DNA of 64,000 bases from Mariniphaga sp963747515 (GTDB lineage Bacteria; Bacteroidota; Bacteroidia; Bacteroidales; Prolixibacteraceae): contig CAVVFN010000008.1 in assembly GCA_963747515.1 (NCBI GenBank), forward strand, positions 558,001-622,000. Reading direction: 5' to 3'. Below are positions 34,725 to 44,112 of this stretch, piece by piece. Position 1 is the stretch's first letter. Each line of letters opens with the position of its first letter. The position numbers were made by a program, and so were the translations under genes. A model generated the notes under the pieces. It ran no database searches and was not told the origin of the DNA. It saw nothing but the letters and a program-made list of their open reading frames with translations.

Positions 34725-35669
34725 ATGAACTACAAGGATTATTATCAAACATTGGGTGTTTCGAAAACCGCTGGTCAGGATGAAATTAAAAAAGCCTACC
34801 GTAGGCTGGCTGTGAAGTACCATCCCGATAAAAATCAGGGAAAGAAAGAAGCTGAAGAGCGCTTTAAAGAAATCAGCGAGGCATACGAAGTACTGCGGGA
34901 TCCCGAAAAAAGAAAGAAATACGACAAACTGGGATCTAACTGGAAACAATATGAAAATGCCGGAGCCGGAAATTATAGAAACTCCCGCGAAGGGAAAGGT
35001 TCACCCGGAGGAGGTTCATATTATTTTGAAGGCGATTTGGGAGATTTGTTTGGTAAAGCCGGTGCAGGTGGCGGATTTTCCGACTTCTTCAATGCATTCT
35101 TTGGAGCTCAGGGTGCTTCACAGGAAGGTTTTGGAAACCAACAACAGACTTTTAAAGGCAATGATCTGCAGGCTGAAATGGAGATAACCCTCCATGAAGC
35201 CTACCATGGAACATCCCGGATTTTAAATGTTGATGGAGAAACGCTCAGGATCAACCTTAAACCGGGCGGATATAACGGTCAGCAATTACGTATAAGAGGA
35301 AAGGGATCTCCAGGATATGGCGGAGGCGCGAAAGGTGATATCTACATTAATATAAAAGTGACAGGTAGTGACGATATTATCCTTAATGGTAATAATATCA
35401 GCCAAAAAGCCGATGTTGATTTATATACTGCCGTTTTGGGTGGAAAAACAGAAATAAACTCACTTGCCGGAACATTGAAAGTGCCTGTTCCCAAAGGTTC
35501 ACAGAATGGCCGCAGGTTAAGGCTGAAAGGTAAAGGAATGCCGGTTTATGGTAAACCTGGAAATTTTGGAGACCTCTACATCGAACTTAATGTTAAAATC
35601 CCGATAAATTTAACTGAAGAAGAAATTCGTTTGTTTGAAAAACTTAAGGACTTAAGAAATAACAGTTAA
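34725..35669 (+). CDS. cbpA: DnaJ-type co-chaperone without zinc finger (CbpA-like)
   Basis: 314 residues. J domain at 1-70 with the HPD triad at 33-35 (VKYHPDKNQGKKEAEE), then a Gly/Phe-rich linker (about 85-145) and two C-terminal beta-barrel substrate-binding domains (LKPGGYNGQQLRIRGKG, VPKGSQNGRRLRLKGKGMP). There are no CxxCxGxG repeats, so it is CbpA/DnaJB type. It stimulates DnaK ATPase. The next gene starts 19 bp downstream and encodes a protein unlike the usual CbpM partner. Confidence 0.92.
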   Translation: MNYKDYYQTLGVSKTAGQDEIKKAYRRLAVKYHPDKNQGKKEAEERFKEISEAYEVLRDPEKRKKYDKLGSNWKQYENAGAGNYRNSREGKGSPGGGSYYFEGDLGDLFGKAGAGGGFSDFFNAFFGAQGASQEGFGNQQQTFKGNDLQAEMEITLHEAYHGTSRILNVDGETLRINLKPGGYNGQQLRIRGKGSPGYGGGAKGDIYINIKVTGSDDIILNGNNISQKADVDLYTAVLGGKTEINSLAGTLKVPVPKGSQNGRRLRLKGKGMPVYGKPGNFGDLYIELNVKIPINLTEEEIRLFEKLKDLRNNS

Positions 35670-35688
35670 TTATATAATACATGAAGGT

Positions 35689-36042
35689 ATGATAGCAAAA
35701 TATTACGAATACAACCACACCGACCCCATCATTGAGATGTTTATTTCGGGAATGAATGAGCTGAATTACCGATACTATGCCAGTGAATTGTTGCGAAAAA
35801 TGATGCATACATCCGATTTCAACCTCGATGGTTCAATACGGAAGGCCATTGCCATATTGAAATTAACCGGATTACCGGTACATAAACATATTTCCTGTGT
35901 ATACCGTTCCGATTCCCAGGGCATCAACCGCGACTGGAAGTTGTCGGAACTGGCCTGCAGCCTGATCATCATCAGCCAGGACCCGGCGACGGAAGGAATT
36001 GAAGAATATCGGCAGGCCTTGATGAGTTATTTGGGAATATAA
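35689..36042 (+). CDS. Protein of unknown function downstream of cbpA-like gene
   Basis: 117 residues, family not recognised. Mixed helical sequence (IIEMFISGMNELNYRYYASELLRKMM...) ending in WKLSELACSLIIISQDPATEGIEEYRQAL. No signal peptide or membrane helix. CbpA in proteobacteria is followed by its inhibitor CbpM, but this protein does not show the MerR-like start of CbpM. By position it may modulate the J-protein (inference only). Confidence 0.7.
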   Translation: MIAKYYEYNHTDPIIEMFISGMNELNYRYYASELLRKMMHTSDFNLDGSIRKAIAILKLTGLPVHKHISCVYRSDSQGINRDWKLSELACSLIIISQDPATEGIEEYRQALMSYLGI

Positions 36043-36060
36043 AAACATGATAAAAAGGAA

Positions 36061-36168
36061 CCTGAGCTCAGGCTTAAAATCCGGGATTAGTGGCAGCAAC
36101 GGAAAAAAGGACTGAGCCGGGGTTTATAAACCCGGTATTTGTGCTGTGGGTTAACTGCTGCCAGCACC
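36061..36168. other. Structured convergent intergenic segment with several nested inverted repeats
   Basis: Between two convergent genes. Contains the perfect palindrome CCTGAGCTCAGG (36061-36072), TGGCAGCA (36091-36098) pairing with TGCTGCCA (36156-36163), the near-palindrome CCGGGGTTTATAAACCCGG (36117-36135), and GTGCTG/CAGCAC (36141-36146, 36162-36167). Richer in G/C than its surroundings. No T run typical of an intrinsic terminator. Confidence 0.6.
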
Positions 36169-37050
36169 TTACCGCTTCAGCAATTTAAAATTCCGGTATT
36201 CAAATAACCTTCTGCCGGTTAATCTTTCTATTACATGCAGCAACCGGTACTTTGGTTTCATCCGCACACGCTTTAAATCAACCTCCATCTTCCAGTTCAG
36301 ACTTTCAATACGCTTTTTCATTACCTGCGGATGAGTGCCGGTAAATTTAACCAGTGCATCATAACTGCTGCTGTAATCAAATTTTTCCTTACCGGCTTTA
36401 CGTAGAGTTTTAATCTCAGATAAACCATTATAAAATTTAGTTACCTCATCGATTTTATCCTGCATAAAATCCGGAGAACGAACCCAACCATAATGATAAA
36501 TCTCAGCATCGGCAGGCAGCACATTTAGTTTTCGTCCCCTTTTCCGGAAACCCTGCGCATCGCGGTAGGACCGGATGGATTTATTATTTCGGATAATTCT
36601 TATCTCGTTGCGGTACCACCTGCGCGATTGGCCAACGTAATCGTATGTACCGTAAAAATGACGATACCTGAAAAGCAATCCCTCCACCTCCTTGCGGTGC
36701 AGATTTTCGAGCATGGCCTGCTTTACTGCAGGTAAAAACTTTTCATGCAGCACCTCATCTCCCTGAATATAAAAGCACCAATCATATTCCGGCGGAATGG
36801 CATCAAAGGCTTTATCCGTTTCAGCAGCATAAATCCTCCCTCCTTTTTGAAGGGATTCATCCCACTCTGTATCTATAAGTGTAATTTTATCGGAATCAAT
36901 ACCTCCAATAAGCTTACTTGTTGCATCATCCGAATTTCCCACTGCCACTATAAAATGATCGCACAATGGCAATACAGAAGTAATGGCCTCCACCACCGGA
37001 AAATCAAATTTTACGGCATTCCGTATAAATGTAAAACCACATACTTTCAT
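36169..37050 (-). CDS. Family 2-like glycosyltransferase
   Basis: 293 residues beginning MKVCGFTFIRNAVKFDFPVV, a start typical of a branch of GT-A glycosyltransferases. ALPLCDHFIVAVGNSDD-like text (here SVLPLCDHFIVAVGNSDD) and WCFYIQGDEVLHEKF follow; the latter, with the GDE, takes the place of the DxD sugar-nucleotide motif. The C-terminal part is basic. It overlaps the membrane-protein gene upstream by four bases. It probably transfers a sugar in the cytoplasm to a lipid or surface glycan precursor; donor and acceptor are unknown. Confidence 0.8.
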   Translation of the reverse strand: MKVCGFTFIRNAVKFDFPVVEAITSVLPLCDHFIVAVGNSDDATSKLIGGIDSDKITLIDTEWDESLQKGGRIYAAETDKAFDAIPPEYDWCFYIQGDEVLHEKFLPAVKQAMLENLHRKEVEGLLFRYRHFYGTYDYVGQSRRWYRNEIRIIRNNKSIRSYRDAQGFRKRGRKLNVLPADAEIYHYGWVRSPDFMQDKIDEVTKFYNGLSEIKTLRKAGKEKFDYSSSYDALVKFTGTHPQVMKKRIESLNWKMEVDLKRVRMKPKYRLLHVIERLTGRRLFEYRNFKLLKR

Positions 37051-37658
37051 TTCTCTTCCTCTCTTTTCAAATACCTTATTATAATAAGCAATTCAATGAC
37101 AGAAATCAACAATAAAACATCGCCTGCCAGCTCCAACCCCTCTTCAGTAGCCGCCTTTGCCAGCCGGTAACTGGTATCGTCGTAAAGAATCCTCCAAAAA
37201 GATGAACGCCCAAACAACCGGCTAAAAAGATAGGTAATTAAGAATCCTGAGAAAAACCAACCAGAGGAAGGAAGAGCAAAAAAAGCAGCAGTTGATTCTT
37301 TCAATTTTTTGTAATCACGAATCACCAGACCTGTAATTAAAAGAAAAACAACTAAAACCGGATAAAGCCACCAGCTGAGTAAAAAATTAAATTCACGAAT
37401 GAATGAAGCAAGAAAAAAAAGAGATAATATATTTGTAACCGGCTGAAAAGCATTATACTTCCGCCCTGAAATAAAATACAAGAAAATCAAGGCAAACAGA
37501 ATTATCTCCTGGAAGATTTCGGTAAGGCTGATTTCTCCGTAATATCCTTCTTCCATGGGATACAAAGCATCGAACAGCACAACTTCAGCTACTCCAAATA
37601 ACAGAAAGGCATAACCAAGAACCCGAACAGCAATTGAAAGCGGTGTATATATTTTCAT
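37047..37658 (-). CDS. Multi-pass membrane protein of unknown function
   Basis: 203 residues with about five to six hydrophobic segments (for example VLGYAFLLFGVAEVVLF, IFQEIILFALIFLYFISG, GDVLLLISVIELLIIIRYL). No named family recognised. Its stop overlaps the start of the glycosyltransferase gene by four bases, so the two are translated together and may act in one pathway. Function unknown. Confidence 0.75.
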   Translation of the reverse strand: MKIYTPLSIAVRVLGYAFLLFGVAEVVLFDALYPMEEGYYGEISLTEIFQEIILFALIFLYFISGRKYNAFQPVTNILSLFFLASFIREFNFLLSWWLYPVLVVFLLITGLVIRDYKKLKESTAAFFALPSSGWFFSGFLITYLFSRLFGRSSFWRILYDDTSYRLAKAATEEGLELAGDVLLLISVIELLIIIRYLKREEEK

Positions 37659-37744
37659 AAGTATGATTCAGAACATACGAAAATACATTTTTCCCTGACA
37701 AAACAAGAACTTCTTGTTCATGAATTCTTTTTATAATTAGCACT

Positions 37745-40549
37745 TCATTCAGCAGGTTCCAAAGCTACGCTTATATAATTTCCAAAATCAAAATATTCTT
37801 TAAACGCCCTCTGAATCGATTCCTTTGTCAGATTATTTACCAGTTTGGTATATGTTCCAAATTCTGAGAAATCACCACCTTTGAGGTAATAAGTATTGCT
37901 GATTACATTCAGCCAAAAGCCGTTCTCGCGTAAAGAAACTTCCCGTTCACGCAGCATTTTCTCCTGTGCTTTTGCCAGTTCTTCTTCTGACGGACCATTT
38001 TGGGCGAAATCTTTTATTTCATCAAATACCGCCTTTTTTAATACTTCCAGTTTTTCAGGATCCGTTCCGTAACGAATGGCAACACGGTATTCTTGCTCGG
38101 GAAACTTTGATGAAGATGGATTTGCCCCAATGGAATATACTCCGCTTCGTTCCTCCCTGATTTCCTCAAGCAGGCGTGTTGATAAAATTCTTCCAACCGC
38201 ATCGAGTTCAATGGCGTTTTCAGATGAATAATTGAAATTACCATGAAATATAATGTACTGAATACTTTTTTCTTCCTGCCCTTTTTCCACTGTTTTTTGA
38301 ACTACTCCCTGAGGAGGATCAATACCCAGGTTACGCCATTCTTCTGTTTTCTCCAAAGATGAAATCCCGCCAATGTATTTTTCAATTAAAGGTTTCAGTG
38401 TATCCGGATCGATATTCCCTACAAAAAAGAAGATAAAATCGGAAGCATTGCTGAATCGTTCCTTTCCTATTTCTTTTACTCGTTCAAATTCAGCATTCTT
38501 CAGACGATCAACACTCATAGGCATAGCACGCTCATGATAATTGGCAAGTACAGCAGTCAATGTATCCTGAAAAACAGCCTCAGGTGATGCTGCTCTGTTC
38601 TGCAAAATACCGGCCATACGTGTTAAATACGACTTAAAGCTTGTTTGGTCGAACCGTGGATTGGAAAAATACAGATAGACCATTTGCAGTAAAACTTTAA
38701 AATCTTCAACAGAGGAACTCCCTCTGAATCCCTCCCGAAGTTCAGAAATATAGGGTGAAAGGTTAAACACCTTGTCCGATAAAATTTTATCGAGTGTAAT
38801 CTGGTCGAAATCGGCCACACCACTCATGTTCATAATGGTAGCAGCCAAATCGGCCGAGACGGCATCTTCATTCCCGTACAAAGAGCTGCCACCAGGGCTC
38901 CATGCACTAAAAAGAATTTCATCATCCTTAAACCGGGTGGATTTAAAAACTACTTTTGCCCCATTTTGCAGGGTCCATTCCACAGCATCCACTTGTTCCA
39001 GTTTTTTTTCTTTCATAACAGGACTGCCCGATGGCTCTTCAGAAACAAGCGGAACATCAGCAACAGAATCATCATAGGGCTCAATTTCCTTTTGTTCCAC
39101 TTCCTTCAGCAATTTAAGCACGTCCTCTTTATCGGGGACATTCATGCCTTCCATTTCAGGAGCAGTTACTACCACTACCCTGTTCTTTTCTGTAATCCAT
39201 TTATTTGCCAGATTATTTACTTCCTCAAGGGAAATTTCGGGAAGGAAAGCCTGAAAATATTCATATTCCTTTTCAATTCCTGGAATGGGTTCTTCCGTCA
39301 TTAAAAAATTCCGCTTGTATTCTTCGGCATATGAAATTGATTTTTGCTTATCGCGTTCTTTAAAAGCCTTCTCCATTTGAGCCATAAGCGATTTTTTATT
39401 ACGTTCCAGTTCCGATTCGGTGAATCCATACTTTTCCACACGTTCATTTTCGAGCAAAACTGCTGAAAGACCTTCTTCAATCCGGCCATTTTGGCATACT
39501 GCAGCCGACTGGTAAACCTCAATGGGACCAATCATATCGGTGTATGATGATTGCGCCATGATGAACGGAGGATTGGCCTGCTGCGTCAATTCAGAGAGGC
39601 GACTGTTTATCATTGAATTGTAAAGGTTGTGTAATATATTCTGGCGATAGTCACCAACCGTTTCTGTTATTTTAAGCGGGTGCTTGTAAAAAACAAAAGC
39701 CACCGGATATTGTGCCTCCTTATCGGTGGCAATACTCACCAATGTTTCTTCATGGGGAGGAATAGGATAAATTTCTTTTTTTCGGGGGTTTTCCACCGCC
39801 GGTATCTGCGAAAACTTATCCTTAACCTTTTGAACCATTGATTCCTGATCAAAATCGCCTACTATGATTACTGCCTGCAATCCGGGCCGGTACCAGTTAT
39901 CGATAAATCTGCGCAGGGTTTTCGGGGGTGCATTGTTAATAATTTCTATTTCACCGATAGGCAATCGTTCGGCATATTTTGAATTATGAAGAAAAACCGG
40001 CAGCCATTCCTGCTGCATTCTGAAAGTAGCATTCCTGCCTCCTCGCCATTCTTCCCTGATTACTCCGCGTTCCTTTTGTATTTCCTCGTCTGAAGCAGTA
40101 ATCTGAGATGCCCAGTCATAAAGTACCTGCAACCCTTTATCGATGTAAACCTGGGAATCGAGAGGCACCTTTAACATATATACCGTTTCATCAAAACTGG
40201 TATAGGCATTGATTTCGGGACCGAATTCCATGCCAATGGATTCAAAATAAGATACCAGTTCATTTTTCGGAAAATTTTTTGTCCCGTTAAATGCCATATG
40301 TTCCACAAAATGTGCCAGCCCCTGCTGGTCATCATCTTCATTAACCGAACCAACATCCACAACCAGCATCAGTTCGGCACGGTTACGAGGTTCATTGTTA
40401 GACCTCACATAATAGGTCAGACCGTTTTCAAGTACTCCTTTCGATACCTCCGGATCTAAAGGTATTGTATCGTTTAAATCAAAATTATACTGGGCTGTAA
40501 CAGTAAAACTGAATAAAAAGCAAGCGGCAATAAACAGGAATTTCATCAT
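37745..40549 (-). CDS. M16-family zinc metallopeptidase, two-module
   Basis: 934 residues with a signal peptide (MMKFLFIAACFLFSFTVTAQ). The inverted zinc motif HxxEH is at residues 80-84 (GLAHFVEHMAFNG), with the downstream Glu region about 75 residues later (EIQKERGVIREEW). Two M16 modules (about 35-480 and 520-930), as in pitrilysin and Bacteroidota PqqL-like proteases; only the first has the metal site. Degrades peptides in the periplasm or envelope. Stands alone. Confidence 0.92.
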   Translation of the reverse strand: MMKFLFIAACFLFSFTVTAQYNFDLNDTIPLDPEVSKGVLENGLTYYVRSNNEPRNRAELMLVVDVGSVNEDDDQQGLAHFVEHMAFNGTKNFPKNELVSYFESIGMEFGPEINAYTSFDETVYMLKVPLDSQVYIDKGLQVLYDWASQITASDEEIQKERGVIREEWRGGRNATFRMQQEWLPVFLHNSKYAERLPIGEIEIINNAPPKTLRRFIDNWYRPGLQAVIIVGDFDQESMVQKVKDKFSQIPAVENPRKKEIYPIPPHEETLVSIATDKEAQYPVAFVFYKHPLKITETVGDYRQNILHNLYNSMINSRLSELTQQANPPFIMAQSSYTDMIGPIEVYQSAAVCQNGRIEEGLSAVLLENERVEKYGFTESELERNKKSLMAQMEKAFKERDKQKSISYAEEYKRNFLMTEEPIPGIEKEYEYFQAFLPEISLEEVNNLANKWITEKNRVVVVTAPEMEGMNVPDKEDVLKLLKEVEQKEIEPYDDSVADVPLVSEEPSGSPVMKEKKLEQVDAVEWTLQNGAKVVFKSTRFKDDEILFSAWSPGGSSLYGNEDAVSADLAATIMNMSGVADFDQITLDKILSDKVFNLSPYISELREGFRGSSSVEDFKVLLQMVYLYFSNPRFDQTSFKSYLTRMAGILQNRAASPEAVFQDTLTAVLANYHERAMPMSVDRLKNAEFERVKEIGKERFSNASDFIFFFVGNIDPDTLKPLIEKYIGGISSLEKTEEWRNLGIDPPQGVVQKTVEKGQEEKSIQYIIFHGNFNYSSENAIELDAVGRILSTRLLEEIREERSGVYSIGANPSSSKFPEQEYRVAIRYGTDPEKLEVLKKAVFDEIKDFAQNGPSEEELAKAQEKMLREREVSLRENGFWLNVISNTYYLKGGDFSEFGTYTKLVNNLTKESIQRAFKEYFDFGNYISVALEPAE

Positions 40550-40598
40550 ATTTTTTTTGAGTGATTTGTAACCATTATTATCAATACATTACAACAAT

Positions 40599-41432
40599 TC
40601 AATCAAGTAAGGGTTGAATGGCATGAAAAAAAGCATCCTCTTCATTGGAAGGAACCGGATAAAACCAACTCTTTACCGGCTCGGGAGCATTTTCGGCAAT
40701 AAAGGAATGGGCAGTAAAATAAAGAAGATCAAGATCGTTGTAATCATTGCCAATACCTGCAGTTTCTTCAGGAGGAATTGACAACAGGTTGCACAGATGT
40801 TTTACCCCCTGCCCTTTCGACACTTCATGATGAAAAACCTCTACCCAAATATACCCTTTTGTTACAGGGGAAGAAGATCGGATAACTCGTATTTGATCGG
40901 TCTGAATCTCTATTTCATTTTTCAACCTGGAAAAATTCTCTTCATTTTCAGGAATAATAAGCAAAAACTGACAAAGTCCGTCATGAAATGTTTCCTTCAC
41001 GGGCAAGGTTTCCGACCAGGAGTGATGAAATGAAAAGAAACGGTTAAACTCTTCACATTCCTCTCCCCCCTTGTGAAACCAAAGACGGTGGTTATCGGGG
41101 GCCGGGGCGAACACTGAAAAATTATAGTTTTTTTTCCGAAAATAAGCTGCAAGAAGCAATGCTGTCTCTGTCCCGATGTTCTGTTGAAAAATATGCTTCT
41201 TCTCCTGCCAGTTAAAAATGCCAGCCCCCGAAGAATAAATGATATAATCGAAAGGCACATCCGGATTGAGCACCTCAAAAACCTTCCTCAGATTCCGGCC
41301 GGTTGCTGCAACCCGGTGTATTCCTTTTTCTCCCAATTGGTGCAGCGCTTTCAGATTCCGGCTACTGATGCTGCGGTCGTTTCGCAAAAAGGTACCGTCC
41401 AAATCGGTAGCAACAAGTTTTACATTCTTCAT
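40599..41432 (-). CDS. HAD superfamily phosphatase, Cof type
   Basis: 277 residues. Motif I KLVATDLDGTFLRNDRSI holds the nucleophile Asp and its partner, motif II lies near AATGRNL, and motif III/IV is AGIGNDYNDLDLLYF. The large C2-type cap between them is typical of Cof/YbiV sugar-phosphate phosphatases. Substrate unknown. It lies 49 bp upstream of the M16 gene (same direction), so the two may share a transcript. Confidence 0.9.
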   Translation of the reverse strand: MKNVKLVATDLDGTFLRNDRSISSRNLKALHQLGEKGIHRVAATGRNLRKVFEVLNPDVPFDYIIYSSGAGIFNWQEKKHIFQQNIGTETALLLAAYFRKKNYNFSVFAPAPDNHRLWFHKGGEECEEFNRFFSFHHSWSETLPVKETFHDGLCQFLLIIPENEENFSRLKNEIEIQTDQIRVIRSSSPVTKGYIWVEVFHHEVSKGQGVKHLCNLLSIPPEETAGIGNDYNDLDLLYFTAHSFIAENAPEPVKSWFYPVPSNEEDAFFHAIQPLLD

Positions 41433-41574
41433 AATTATTTGCTACAAAATTAAAGCATTTCCATTAAAAATAATGAGAAAGGGCCATCTATAAGACAGTT
41501 TATCCTGTTGTAATGTTCTTTTGTCGAAAAAAATTTAAGTATCAATGCACATCCTTTACTTTTGACTAATCTAT

Positions 41575-41582
41575 TATCTTTG
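41575..41582 (+). promoter_or_regulatory. -7 element TATCTTTG upstream of dapB
   Basis: Exact TAnnTTTG match 33 bp before the dapB ATG, in the divergent gap with the HAD gene. TTTG at 41561 is too close to serve as the -33 box. Confidence 0.42.
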
Positions 41583-41615
41583 TTGCTTGTTTTACAAGAA
41601 CAGAATTATTAAAGC

Positions 41616-42332
41616 ATGAAATTAGCGTTAATAGGCTACGGAAAAATGGGAAAGGAAATTGAGAATATAGCCAAATCCCGTGGTCACGAAATTGAGCTCA
41701 TCATCGACATTGACAACCGGCACGAATTAACCATTAAAAACCTGCAGAAATGTGATGCAGCCATTGAATTTACCATTCCCGGTACGGCCGTTGAAAATTA
41801 CTTCATATGCTTTGAAGCCGGTATCCCTGTAGTTAGCGGAACCACCGGCTGGCTTTCACAACGTGAAGAAGTTCATCGAAAATGCACTGAATTAAACGGC
41901 ACCTTTTTTTATGGAAGTAATTTTTCAGTAGGGGTAAACCTTTTTTTTGAGCTGAATAAAAAACTGGCTCAATTGATGGCTCCCTATCCGGAATACAAAC
42001 CTTCACTTAAAGAAGTACATCATGCCCAAAAGTTGGATGCCCCCAGTGGAACAGCCTTAAGCCTTGCCCACGACTTAATAAAGCTTTTGCCGTCAGTTGA
42101 ACAATGGAGCGCCAATATTCCTCCCAAAAAAAACGAGCTTCATATCGTATCGGAACGCGAGGGGCAGGTACCTGGAATCCACACCATCAAATACGATTCG
42201 GAAAATGATTTCATTGAGATTACCCACAGTGCCAAAAACCGCAGGGGGTTTGCATCTGGAGCTGTGCTTGCAGCTGAATTCAGCCTGGGAAAAAAAGGAA
42301 TTTTGACAATGCAGGACATGTTAAAAATATAA
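41616..42332 (+). CDS. dapB: 4-hydroxy-tetrahydrodipicolinate reductase
   Basis: Reduces hydroxy-tetrahydrodipicolinate in lysine and diaminopimelate synthesis. 238 residues. N-terminal nucleotide-binding LIGYGKMGKEIENIA, then SGTTGW, and the catalytic block EVHHAQKLDAPSGTALSLA with the conserved His pair and Lys. Length fits the short Bacteroidota form. It precedes lepB by ten bases. Confidence 0.95.
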   Translation: MKLALIGYGKMGKEIENIAKSRGHEIELIIDIDNRHELTIKNLQKCDAAIEFTIPGTAVENYFICFEAGIPVVSGTTGWLSQREEVHRKCTELNGTFFYGSNFSVGVNLFFELNKKLAQLMAPYPEYKPSLKEVHHAQKLDAPSGTALSLAHDLIKLLPSVEQWSANIPPKKNELHIVSEREGQVPGIHTIKYDSENDFIEITHSAKNRRGFASGAVLAAEFSLGKKGILTMQDMLKI

Positions 42333-42342
42333 TCTACAAAAT

Positions 42343-43686
42343 ATGACAAGAGAAATATTTAACAGCAAATGGTTTAAGTTTGTTGTTGTGGGAACCCTTT
42401 ATACGCTATGGGTAATCTGGCTGGGTAATTACTGGTGGCTCATCGGACTGATCGTAATCTTCGACATCTACATCAGCCAAAAGGTTCACTGGGCATTCTG
42501 GAAAAAGAAGGATCCTCCACAAGGTAAACAAACAAAACTGGTTGAATGGATAGATGCCATCATTTTTGCGGTGATAGCTGCCACTTTCATTCGCATGTTT
42601 TTTATTGAAGCCTATACTATTCCTACCTCCTCAATGGAAAAATCATTGCTGGTTGGCGATTATCTTTTTGTAAGCAAGGTGGCGTATGGACCTAAAACTC
42701 CCAATACACCATTGTCGTTTCCTTTTGTACACAACACCATGCCATTGACCCGCAACACTAAATCGTATGTGGAATGGATAAAAAGGCCTTACAAGAGGTT
42801 GGCAGGATTCGAAAAGATTGAAAACTTCGATGTAGTGGTGTTCCATTTTCCAGAAGGGGATACTGTGGCGCTGAACCTGCAAAATCAGAGTTATTACCAG
42901 CTTGTGAGGACATACAGCCGGGAGCGGATTTGGACCGATACCCGTAATTTCGGTGAAGTAGTGGCACGCCCGGTAGATAAGAGGGAAAACTACATTAAAA
43001 GGTGCATTGGAATTCCTGGTGATGTTATTAAAATTGACAGAGGGCAGGTAAGTGTAAATGGCCAACCCATGAAGAATATCGAAGGAATTCAGTTCAACTA
43101 CCTGGTTCGCACCAATGGTACGTCCATTAATCCAAAAGCGCTCGACCGCCTTAATATTGCTGAAGATGACAGGACTGTATTTTCCAGCGAACAATACATG
43201 TTTCCCATGACAGAGGAAATGGTTGGAGCTATGCGTAACTTTTCCAATGTTACCTTGGTTGAACGACTGGAAGAAGATCCCGGGGAATGGGATCCTATGG
43301 TTTTTCCCCACGATAAGAATTTCCCCTGGAATGTTGATAATTTTGGTCCGCTGTCTATTCCTGCAAAAGGAGAAATAGTAAAGCTCACTTTGGAAAACCT
43401 GCCAATCTATAAAAGAATTATCAGCGTATATGAAAATAACAAGCTGGAAATAATAAATAATACCATCATGATTAATGATACGGCCTCCAGCAGCTATACC
43501 TTTAAAATGGATTATTACTGGATGATGGGCGATAACCGGCACAATTCAGCCGATTCGCGAATGTGGGGATTTGTGCCTGAAGACCATGTTGTGGGAAAAG
43601 CCAGCTTTATTTGGCTTTCAATAAATAAAGACCGCTCTTTTCCTCAAAATATCCGTTTTGGAAGAATGTTTCAGTTTATAAAATAA
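42343..43686 (+). CDS. lepB: Signal peptidase I
   Basis: 447 residues, longer than E. coli LepB, as usual in Bacteroidota. Three hydrophobic N-terminal segments (about 11-45 and 69-88), then IPTSSMEKSLLVGDYLF with catalytic Ser97, the catalytic-Lys block YIKRCIGIPGDVIKI around residue 223, and C-terminal MMGDNRHNSADSRMWGFV. Cleaves signal peptides of exported proteins at the inner membrane outer face. It is co-transcribed with dapB and followed by a terminator. Confidence 0.95.
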   Translation: MTREIFNSKWFKFVVVGTLYTLWVIWLGNYWWLIGLIVIFDIYISQKVHWAFWKKKDPPQGKQTKLVEWIDAIIFAVIAATFIRMFFIEAYTIPTSSMEKSLLVGDYLFVSKVAYGPKTPNTPLSFPFVHNTMPLTRNTKSYVEWIKRPYKRLAGFEKIENFDVVVFHFPEGDTVALNLQNQSYYQLVRTYSRERIWTDTRNFGEVVARPVDKRENYIKRCIGIPGDVIKIDRGQVSVNGQPMKNIEGIQFNYLVRTNGTSINPKALDRLNIAEDDRTVFSSEQYMFPMTEEMVGAMRNFSNVTLVERLEEDPGEWDPMVFPHDKNFPWNVDNFGPLSIPAKGEIVKLTLENLPIYKRIISVYENNKLEIINNTIMINDTASSSYTFKMDYYWMMGDNRHNSADSRMWGFVPEDHVVGKASFIWLSINKDRSFPQNIRFGRMFQFIK

Positions 43687-43708
43687 CTTCTGATGTAAAA
43701 TTAATATG

Positions 43709-43740
43709 AAAGGATAGCGTGGTTATGTTATCCTTTTTTT
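43709..43740 (+). terminator. Terminator of dapB-lepB
   Basis: Stem AAAGGATA / TATCCTTT (43709-43716, 43729-43736), followed by T residues, 22 bp after the lepB stop. Confidence 0.8.
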
Positions 43741-43762
43741 ATCTTAGTTAAAAAATTTGATT

Positions 43763-44110
43763 ATGAGTGCTACAATTATCATAATGCTGATTCTGGCAAT
43801 ATTGCTGGTAATTTTTACGCTGCAAAATTCATTTGAAGTTACCCTCAATATATTTGTATGGGAAATCCAGAATGCTCCTATGGTGCTGGTACTGCTAATC
43901 TGCATCCTGCTGGGGTACCTGCTGGCGGTAATTTATTACTCTCCTCGTGTGTGGCGACTGGAAAAAAAATACAACCGCTCAGTGAAAACGGAGAAAAAAC
44001 TGGAAACAGAGCTTAATGAAATAAAAAAACCCAGCCCAAGACATCCTGAAGGAATTAAACTGGATGCAGACAAAAATGAAGAAGAAGAAAAAGGGTTTTT
44101 CCGAGAATAA
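43763..44110 (+). CDS. LapA-domain (DUF1049-like) membrane protein
   Basis: About 115 residues from the ATG at 43763 (MSATIIIMLILAILL); an in-frame TTG two codons upstream is less likely. Two membrane helices (about residues 2-22 and 38-60) separated by QNSFEVTLNIFVWEIQNAPM, the hallmark of LapA/LptM-like proteins, then a charged cytoplasmic coiled tail (RRLEKKYNRSVKTEKKLETEL-like). Relatives act with LapB in LPS assembly control. Two bases before the WbqC-family gene. Confidence 0.8.
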   Translation: MSATIIIMLILAILLVIFTLQNSFEVTLNIFVWEIQNAPMVLVLLICILLGYLLAVIYYSPRVWRLEKKYNRSVKTEKKLETELNEIKKPSPRHPEGIKLDADKNEEEEKGFFRE

Positions 44111-44112
44111 AA

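Noticed and set aside
42643..43542. 299-codon leftward open frame inside lepB
   Set aside because: Antisense shadow of a well-supported signal peptidase gene; composition is that of a complementary strand and no family is recognised.
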